11,670 nucleotides of DNA from an uncultured Kiritimatiellota bacterium (GTDB lineage: Bacteria > Verrucomicrobiota > Kiritimatiellia > RFP12 > UBA1067). Numbering within the stretch: the stretch's first letter is position 1; every line of letters begins with the position of its first letter. The translations under genes and the position numbers were made by a program. The notes under the pieces are model-generated. The model did not search any database. It worked only from the letters and a program-made list of their open reading frames with translations, and was not told where the DNA came from. The DNA is taken from NCBI GenBank assembly GCA_934667295.1, contig CAKULR010000034.1, positions 1 through 11,670 of the forward strand, read 5' to 3'. Below are positions 7,460 to 11,670 of the stretch, one piece after another.

Positions 7460-7720
7460 CTGTGGGGCACGACGCCCGGGAGGGGCGCGCTCCTGCGCGA
7501 CCGTTTCACCGCATCGTGACGGAATTGTGGTTGAACAGTCGGGACGACATCTTTCCCCAACCTCCTTCCGTGTCCGGCGAAGCCGGTTTCCGTGTCTTCC
7601 GTGGTTAAGGGATGGATTTATTTTTACTTAAATTGTAGCAATTCCTGTAGGTTATATCATTTACGTTGTGTACAGATTTTATTACGCATGGAAATCTCAT
7701 TTGAGGATGCATGGGAGGAT

Positions 7721-7747
7721 GATTGTGGGATTTCGCTTCGGAACGGT
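7721..7747 (+). repeat. Inverted-repeat partner, left
   Basis: These 27 bases match the reverse complement of 8489-8515 at 24 positions, with the shared 12-base block CTTCGGAACGGT at one end. The pair brackets about 740 bp containing the second 34-bp unit, part of the AT-rich island and foldback copy B. It may be the ends of a small decayed insertion or simply two members of another short dispersed repeat. Confidence 0.6.
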
Positions 7748-7804
7748 GTCTTGGGAACTGGGTGCAGGGTCGTGTAGAAGGGATACAACGTAGAAGGGAG
7801 GGCG

Positions 7805-7850
7805 CGCGAAGTACCCGCGCCGCCCTCGGCGCGTGGCGTCCGAACGCATC
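7805..7850 (+). repeat. Short direct repeats, second cluster
   Basis: 7805-7838 is an exact second copy of the 34-bp unit at 7426-7459, with the same 7-bp hairpin (7816-7833), and is followed directly by TCCGAACGCATC. The 12-mer AAGTACCCGCGC inside it (7809-7820) also occurs, inverted, in the left arm of foldback copy B at 8198-8209. Confidence 0.8.
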
Positions 7851-8162
7851 TTCCTTCACGCGGGGGCGCAGAGATTTGTTTTCGTCGGGACGTTTCCGGG
7901 AACAGGTTCTACATGTGTTGCGACTGTGGTGTTGTTTGGCTTCATGTGAAGTGAAAGAGTGAAGTCGGATAGGAGAATGGAAATGCCGATATCTTTCGGA
8001 AACGTAGTAGTTTTTTCTGTTTGTGTGAAGTATTCAAATAAGGGGAACGGACTGATTGCCTTTTTTTGGTGGTGGGAGTTTGTGAGATTATTGTGCGGAA
8101 TAATTTTTTATAGATATTTAATAGATATTTATAGATACGGCAATAAATTAGGTTGATCCTCA

Positions 8163-8444
8163 CCAGTGTGAAAATAACTCCGATTCGTGTGGCTCTCGCG
8201 CGGGTACTTGCGCATCGCTTCGCGATCGCCTTCGGCGACCTGCCCTCCGCTCCGCTTCGGCGCATTCCCGCTCCGCAGAATGTTTTTGCCCAAGGTTACA
8301 ACATTCGCACTTCACGACCCTGTAGGTGATTGTCTGTGACGGGCTTCTGTGAAGTCAGATGTAGTCTGCGGAGCGGGAATGCGCCGCAGAAGCTTGCTTC
8401 GGAGGGTAGCCGTAGGCCGCGCGAGAACATCAATCATCGGAGTT
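8163..8444 (+). repeat. Non-coding foldback repeat, copy B (enlarged)
   Basis: Reverse-complement relative of 1-176. Outer CCAGTGTGAAAA (8163-8174), AACTCCGAT (8176-8184), ATCGGAGTT (8436-8444) and the core (8280-8364) are shared. By hand alignment the core differs from copy A at 11 substitutions and one 1-nt gap. The arms are longer: 8260-8279 pairs perfectly with 8365-8384 (20 bp), CCCTCCG at 8243-8249 with CGGAGGG at 8400-8406, and TCTCGCGCGG at 8194-8203 with its complement at 8417-8426. The left arm also holds two mini-hairpins, ATCGC-TTC-GCGAT (8214-8226) and CGCC-TTC-GGCG. The core hairpin persists at 8340-8358 with one mismatch and one G-U pair. No coding potential is seen. Confidence 0.85.
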
Positions 8445-8488
8445 TATCAACCTTCTTTATTGCCGGAACAATAGTATAAGTATACGGT

Positions 8489-8515
8489 ACCGTTCCGAAG
8501 TGAAATCCGGCAATC
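8489..8515 (-). repeat. Inverted-repeat partner, right
   Basis: Reverse complement of 7721-7747 with three mismatches. It overlaps a local inverted repeat, ATTGCCGGA (8459-8467) with TCCGGCAAT (8506-8514), and the palindrome ACGGTACCGT (8484-8493), so this spot can fold on its own. Confidence 0.6.
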
Positions 8516-8536
8516 TGCCAAACGGAACTGAATCCG

Positions 8537-8631
8537 CAAGGAAAGAAGGGAGAGAGGCGAACGGGGAAAAGGTAAGCGGAGGAAGAGGGTAACGGGAGAG
8601 GAGGGTAACGGGAGGGGAGAGGGGAGAAGAT
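8537..8631. repeat. Purine-rich tract with short tandem repeat
   Basis: The plus strand is almost entirely A and G here. GAGGGTAACGGGAG occurs at 8585-8598 and again at 8601-8614 (16-nt period), and a looser version, AAAGGTAAGCGGAG, lies just before. No gene is seen. Runs of three or four G could support unusual structures, but this is not shown. Confidence 0.6.
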
Positions 8632-8731
8632 TAGCGGCCCAGCTTGTCAAATAGGAAAGACACTCCGTAAGTGGCTTGGTGGCGGAGAGGAGAAAGAAAG
8701 AGAAGCGAGACAGCCCGAAAAAATCCATTTT

Positions 8732-8740
8732 TGCTATACT
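8732..8740 (+). promoter_or_regulatory. Extended -10 promoter of the LysE-family gene
   Basis: TGCTATACT combines a TATACT -10 box (8735-8740) with the TG of an extended -10 motif; no good -35 box is found 16-18 nt upstream. Transcription would start near 8747, leaving a leader of about 50 nt before ATG 8800. Confidence 0.5.
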
Positions 8741-8799
8741 GTCCGCCTCCAAATTCTTCCATATCCGCTTTCAGATTCTTCCACAGGAGAATGTACGTC

Positions 8800-9429
8800 A
8801 TGAGTCCGCTGGTGACCTACCTGATTGGCTGCATCGGCCTGATCATCAAACCAGGGCCGGATCTGCTCTGCACCATCTCGACGGCGCTTTCGCATGGCCG
8901 GGCGCGCGCCTGCTGCCTCATGGCCGGGCTCATCACCGGCTGCTGGATCTGGATCCTCCTCCTGGCCCTGGGCGCGGCAGCCTTCCTGGAGGCCCATCCG
9001 TCCGTCATGACCGTCATCCGCTACGGCGGCATGGCCTACATCGGCTACCTCGCCGTCGGCTGTCTCGCCGAGGCCTGGAGCGGATTCCACGCCCCGAAGG
9101 GATTCGTCCTCGCGAGTCCGCACGAACACGGGCTCCGGCTCGTTGCGCGCGGCATCCTGATGTCGATGGGCAACCCGCTCACGATCATGTTCTTCCTCGC
9201 GTTCCTGCCCCACTTCACGTCCCGTACCTCCACCCATCCCCCCGCCGTCCAGATACTTCTGCTTGGCACACTCTTCTGCGCGCTCGTTCCCTTCATCTAC
9301 CTGCCGATCATCCTCGCCGCAGACGCCTTCAAGACCGCCCTTGAACGGAGTCCCCGCTTCGCCCCTACCATCAAGCTCGTTTCCGGGCTTCTGCTCGTGG
9401 CCGTCGTCGCCCTGCTCGCACTCGCCTAG
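8800..9429 (+). CDS. LysE/RhtB-family amino-acid exporter
   Basis: 209-aa inner-membrane protein of the LysE/RhtB family (PF01810), which exports amino acids or related small metabolites by proton exchange. The signature PGPDLL lies at 18-23, followed by the LSHGRARA stretch, and the second family motif NPLTIMFFLAFLPHF is at 125-139. About six hydrophobic segments are visible (roughly 3-22, 40-62, 68-88, 115-136, 150-172 and 191-208), and the length is normal. An in-frame ATG at 8791 is only one base from the Shine-Dalgarno AGGAGA (8785-8790); ATG 8800 has 9-nt spacing and is preferred. The gene has its own promoter and converges on rpsG. The substrate cannot be told from sequence; threonine or homoserine lactone are typical for the family. 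Confidence 0.85.
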   Translation: MSPLVTYLIGCIGLIIKPGPDLLCTISTALSHGRARACCLMAGLITGCWIWILLLALGAAAFLEAHPSVMTVIRYGGMAYIGYLAVGCLAEAWSGFHAPKGFVLASPHEHGLRLVARGILMSMGNPLTIMFFLAFLPHFTSRTSTHPPAVQILLLGTLFCALVPFIYLPIILAADAFKTALERSPRFAPTIKLVSGLLLVAVVALLALA

Positions 9430-9433
9430 CCGT

Positions 9434-9566
9434 ACGGTCGCGTGCCTGGCCACCCGGTCGCGGCAAGCGCGACCCTCCCGGTTCATCGTGTGGGAGCGCC
9501 CCTCTTCCGGTCCACGGTCGCGACAAGCGCGACCCTCCCGTTGTTCCGTCGAGTGCGACCCTCCCG
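9434..9566 (+). repeat. Spaced hairpin repeats between convergent genes
   Basis: A 26-bp unit occurs at 9455-9480 and 9515-9540, exactly 60 nt apart, with one difference. Each folds into GGTCGCG / CGCGACC (7 bp, 5-nt loop) followed by CTCCCG. Partial units flank them: a left half (CGGTCGCG at 9435-9442) and a right half (TGCGACCCTCCCG ending at 9566). It sits where two convergent transcripts meet, so it may help termination, but no T-run follows the hairpins. Confidence 0.7.
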
Positions 9567-9605
9567 GAAAACGAAAGAGGACCCGCCTTTCGACGGATCC
9601 CCTTC
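9566..9605 (-). terminator. Terminator of the rpsL-rpsG transcript
   Basis: On the minus strand GAAGGGGATCC (9605-9595) can pair with GGGTCCTCTTT (9584-9574) over 11 positions, including three G-U pairs, with a 10-nt loop. The T-rich sequence CGTTTTCC follows. It lies 26 nt after the rpsG stop, where a terminator is expected. Confidence 0.55.
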
Positions 9606-9630
9606 GCGTTCTGGAAAAACAATTGAAGCT

Positions 9631-10152
9631 TTACCATGCGTAATGCGCAAACGCCTTGTTGGCGGCGGCCATCTTGTGCACGTCATCGCGCTTCTTGATG
9701 ACGTTGCCCTGGCCCTGGAACGCATCGATGATCTCGGCGGCGACGGCGGCGGGCATGCCCATGCCGTGACGGCCGGACGCATACGTGGTCATCCAGCGGA
9801 GCGCCAGCGAGAGCTGGCGGACAGGGTTGATCTCGACCGGCACCGGGTAGGTCGTGCCGCCCACGCGGCGGGTCTTGACCTCCACCTTCGGCTTCATGTT
9901 CTCGATCGCCTGGGAAATGATCTCGATCGGCTCGGTGACGACGGCCTTCTGGTCGCCCTCGCCCTTCTCGAACTTCGCCTGGTTCTTCTGGACCTCGGCG
10001 GCGATCTTCTCGACCGCGCCGTAGACGATCTTCTCGGCCGTCGTCTTCTTGCCATCCTTCATGATGACGCGAATGACGTGGGCGATCAACTCGGAATTGA
10101 ACTTGGGATCGACGGAGACCCGCTTTTCGATCTTCTTGGAACGTCTGGACAT
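9631..10152 (-). CDS. rpsG: Small ribosomal subunit protein uS7
   Basis: 173-aa uS7, which binds the 3' major domain of 16S rRNA and starts assembly of the 30S head. Clear family blocks are DPKFNSELIAHVI (15-27), MKDGKKTTAEKIVYGAVEKI (31-50), KVEVKTRRVGGTTYPVPVE (89-107), and the C-terminal KKRDDVHKMAAANKAFAHY (153-171). It ends at the usual position AFAHYAW. Compared with E. coli uS7 there is an extra stretch of about 17 residues, rich in Lys, Glu and Gln, between the helices around residues 54-75. The gene starts 10 nt after the rpsL stop and has a GGGGTAGG ribosome binding region. fusA, the usual next gene of the str operon, is absent; a convergent LysE-family gene lies there. Confidence 0.97.
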   Translation of the reverse strand: MSRRSKKIEKRVSVDPKFNSELIAHVIRVIMKDGKKTTAEKIVYGAVEKIAAEVQKNQAKFEKGEGDQKAVVTEPIEIISQAIENMKPKVEVKTRRVGGTTYPVPVEINPVRQLSLALRWMTTYASGRHGMGMPAAVAAEIIDAFQGQGNVIKKRDDVHKMAAANKAFAHYAW

Positions 10153-10162
10153 GACCTACCCC

Positions 10163-10546
10163 TTACTTCTTCTCTTCCTTCTGGTGCTTCACGCCGTACT
10201 TGGAGCGGCTGCGGTTGCGACCGTTCACGCCGAGCGAGTCGAGTACGCCGCGCACAATGTGGTAGCGAACGCCAGGAAGGTCCTTCACACGGCCACCGCG
10301 GACAAGCACGACGCTGTGTTCCTGCAGATTGTGGCCCTCACCGGGGATGTAGGCCGTCACTTCGACACCCGTCGTGAGGCGCACACGGGCAACCTTACGA
10401 AGGGCCGAGTTCGGCTTCTTGGGGGTCATCGTCTTGACGACGAGACACACGCCACGGCGCTGCGGGCAGGCCTTCAGCGCGGGCGACTTGGAATGCGTGG
10501 CGAGGGGGCGGCGCCCCTTGCGGATCAGCTGATTGATGGTCGGCAT
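10163..10546 (-). CDS. rpsL: Small ribosomal subunit protein uS12
   Basis: 127-aa uS12, part of the decoding centre of the 30S subunit. It shows the near-invariant stretch TPKKPNSALRKVARVRLT (41-58), then GEGHNLQEHSVVLVRGGRVK and DLPGVRYH. The Lys residues that mutate in streptomycin-resistant bacteria (K43 and the Lys of GGRVKDLPG) are wild type. The frame stays open upstream to 10612, but the ATG at 10546 gives the standard N-terminus MPTINQLIRKG, with AAGGAA about 10 nt before it. rpsG follows after 10 nt in the same transcript, as in the str operon of most bacteria. Confidence 0.97.
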   Translation of the reverse strand: MPTINQLIRKGRRPLATHSKSPALKACPQRRGVCLVVKTMTPKKPNSALRKVARVRLTTGVEVTAYIPGEGHNLQEHSVVLVRGGRVKDLPGVRYHIVRGVLDSLGVNGRNRSRSKYGVKHQKEEKK

Positions 10547-10583
10547 GAATGTCTGTTTCCTTGTTTTTCCAAAACGAGCAGAT

Positions 10584-10612
10584 AATATACCAAAGATGCA
10601 GGAGGAGCGCAA
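10584..10612 (-). promoter_or_regulatory. Promoter of rpsL-rpsG
   Basis: On the minus strand TTGCGC (10612-10607) and TATATT (10589-10584) are separated by 17 nt. Transcription would begin near 10577, giving a leader of about 30 nt that contains the rpsL Shine-Dalgarno. The -35 box lies 17 nt beyond the stop of the cytochrome peroxidase gene, so rpsL need not depend on that gene's promoter. Confidence 0.6.
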
Positions 10613-10629
10613 GTGGGTAAATTCACATT

Positions 10630-11520
10630 TTAGAGCGATTTCAGGAAAGAAACGAGCGCAGCGCGTTCCGCCTCCTCCAGATCACCCCGTGGCATCAGCG
10701 TCAGGACGGCGCCGAGGTCGGTTCGCGAGCCGTCCGTCAGGTAGACGCGCCGGCTTCCGAGCCCCCGCAGGGACGGCACTTTCCGTCCCTCCGACACCCG
10801 TAGGCCGCCGAGCGCCGGCCCGTCGTGGCACGCGAGGCAGTTGCGCCGCCGGAAGATCTCCATGCCCGCCTTTTCCGCCGCGTTCAGCGCGTCTGCCTGG
10901 CCGTCCCAATATCGGTCGAAGGCCGAGCGGGGCGAGAGCAGCGTGCGGTTGTACTGCACGAGCGCGTCGATTAGGTTCGTCGCGGTGAGGCCCGTCTCGT
11001 AGCTCGCGCGGAAACGCGCGAGCATCTTCTCGTCCGCCCCCAGCCGCCGCACGATCGCCTGGACGTCCTTCGCCCCCACGAATTCCCGCCGCGTGAGCAT
11101 CCGCTCGACGAGGTCGTGCTGGTTCGTGAGCGAACCGTCGTGCAGGAAGAACGAGGCGAAGGAGGCGTTCATCACCGTGCGCGTGAGGACGCCGCCATGC
11201 AGTTCGCCGTCCACACCGCCCTCGTTCAGGCGGTGGCACGCGGCACAGGCGCGGCGCGGCGTCTGGCCGAGGCGGCGGTCACAGCAGAGGTCCGCCCCCA
11301 GCTGGGCCGGACCCAGCGCGTGCGGCAGCTGCGCCGGCAGGGCGACGAACTCCTGCCGTCCGTCCGAATCGATGCCGAACCGCGCGAGGAACGCCCTGCG
11401 CGCGGCGACGGTCCGCTCGACCAGCCGCTGCGCCGTCCACGCCCGGACACCCCACACGCCCGCCGCCGCCAGAGCCACGAACGCCCCGGCGCCCAGAATC
11501 CACGCCTTGCGCCGCTTCAT
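10630..11520 (-). CDS. Di-heme cytochrome c peroxidase (MauG/CcpA family)
   Basis: 296-aa exported or membrane-anchored protein of the bacterial cytochrome c peroxidase/MauG family (PF03150). A hydrophobic segment at about 7-27 follows a positively charged N-terminus. Two c-type heme motifs are present: CAACH (C92, C95, H96) and CLACH (C228, C231, H232). Family blocks include LGADLCCDRRL before heme 1, TVMNASFASFFLHDGS after it, and VPSLRGLGSRRVYLTDGS after heme 2. It probably reduces peroxide or oxidises a partner; peroxidase and MauG-type roles cannot be separated here. It is slightly short for the family. ATG 11520 has AAGGAGG 7 nt upstream; a GTG at 11523 is possible but closer. The upstream gene's stop overlaps this start (TGATG), indicating translational coupling. 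Confidence 0.88.
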   Translation of the reverse strand: MKRRKAWILGAGAFVALAAAGVWGVRAWTAQRLVERTVAARRAFLARFGIDSDGRQEFVALPAQLPHALGPAQLGADLCCDRRLGQTPRRACAACHRLNEGGVDGELHGGVLTRTVMNASFASFFLHDGSLTNQHDLVERMLTRREFVGAKDVQAIVRRLGADEKMLARFRASYETGLTATNLIDALVQYNRTLLSPRSAFDRYWDGQADALNAAEKAGMEIFRRRNCLACHDGPALGGLRVSEGRKVPSLRGLGSRRVYLTDGSRTDLGAVLTLMPRGDLEEAERAALVSFLKSL

Positions 11521-11670
11521 CACAGTTCCTCCTTCACCTGGAGCGCACCGTCCGCCGCAACCTGGAGGTAGCCGACGCGCAGCGCGCCCACCGTCAGGCG
11601 GTGTCCGTCCCGCTCGACCTCGACCGGCCCCGTGCCGCCGTTCCAGAAAACCCAGCCCGTCGCGCCCTTC
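11520..11670 (-). CDS. C-terminal end of an unrecognised protein, cut by window edge
   Basis: The last 49 codons of a minus-strand gene lie here, ending ALQVKEEL and a TGA whose last base is the A of the next gene's ATG. The visible part is probably a beta-rich end (GWVFWNGGTGPVEVERDGH, then LTVGALRVGYLQVAADG). I do not recognise the family. Coding is supported by the TGATG coupling and by the Shine-Dalgarno of the next gene lying within it. It is probably functionally linked to the di-heme peroxidase, for instance as a partner or substrate, but this is a guess. Confidence 0.6.
   Translation of the reverse strand, partial: KGATGWVFWNGGTGPVEVERDGHRLTVGALRVGYLQVAADGALQVKEEL

Larger units (their letters stand above)
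7348..8162. other. Gene-poor intergenic stretch with an AT-rich island
   Basis: No convincing gene is seen. The first 30 nt after the stop are C- then T-rich, without a clear hairpin, so termination of the preceding operon is uncertain. Bases 7600-7725 and about 7950-8160 are much richer in A/T than the rest of the window, and include a short iteration of ATAGATATTTA near 8110-8135. Small open frames at 7592-7777, 7723-7962 and, on the minus strand, 7942-8265 lack ribosome binding sites and GC-rich third positions, so they are not called. The composition change and the repeats suggest inserted or decayed DNA. Confidence 0.6.

Noticed and set aside
7382..7850. CRISPR array
   Set aside because: Only two exact 34-bp units about 380 nt apart, with no regular spacers and no cas genes.
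7592..8265. Small open frames in the AT-rich island
   Set aside because: No ribosome binding sites, no recognisable protein features, and they run across repeats; more likely chance frames.
9442..10377. 311-codon plus-strand frame across the hairpin repeats and rpsG
   Set aside because: Antisense to rpsG and rpsL; the first part only translates the hairpin repeat.
10547..10612. N-terminal extension of uS12
   Set aside because: Overlaps the promoter, and the standard uS12 N-terminus starts at the internal ATG.

Overview
The window looks like a chromosomal segment of a GC-rich, Gram-negative carbohydrate degrader, most likely from the Verrucomicrobiota/Kiritimatiellota side of the PVC superphylum (gut, rumen or sediment type). 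This is an inference from gene content: a secreted GH123-like protein, a DUF1080 lipoprotein, a secreted glycosidase-esterase fusion, and GC-rich coding DNA with strong codon bias. No rRNA or other phylogenetic anchor is present beyond uS7 and uS12.

Layout. (1) 1-176 is a non-coding foldback repeat, copy A. (2) 236-2487 is a two-gene unit: a secreted GH123-like (DUF4091) glycosidase and a DUF1080 (3-keto-disaccharide hydrolase family) lipoprotein. (3) 2553-2739 holds a 32-residue very basic protein and tRNA-Cys(GCA), with a promoter in front and a hairpin terminator behind. (4) 2823-7347 is a tight three-gene unit: an exported alkaline phosphatase, a YibE/F-family membrane protein, and a 643-aa fusion of a GH5-like glycosidase with an alpha/beta hydrolase. 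(5) 7348-8731 has no convincing gene. It holds short direct and inverted repeats, an AT-rich island, a second inverted and enlarged copy of the foldback repeat (copy B), and a purine-rich tract. (6) 8800-9429 is a LysE/RhtB-family exporter. It is convergent with (7) rpsL-rpsG on the minus strand (9631-10546); hairpin repeats and a terminator lie between. (8) 10630-11670, minus strand, holds a di-heme cytochrome c peroxidase (MauG/CcpA family), translationally coupled to an upstream gene cut by the window edge.

The two plus-strand gene units are plausibly periplasmic or surface glycan-processing functions (glycosidase, keto-sugar hydrolase, phosphatase, glycosidase-esterase). Substrates cannot be read from the sequence. 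The str operon is broken: rpsL and rpsG are adjacent, but fusA does not follow.

The most interesting signal is the foldback family. The two copies share a core of about 85 nt, roughly 87% identical over my hand alignment. Their stem arms differ in sequence, yet in each copy the two arms remain complementary. This suggests a structured RNA, a mobile palindromic element, or hairpin-templated arm replacement. The copies are inverted and bracket about 8 kb.
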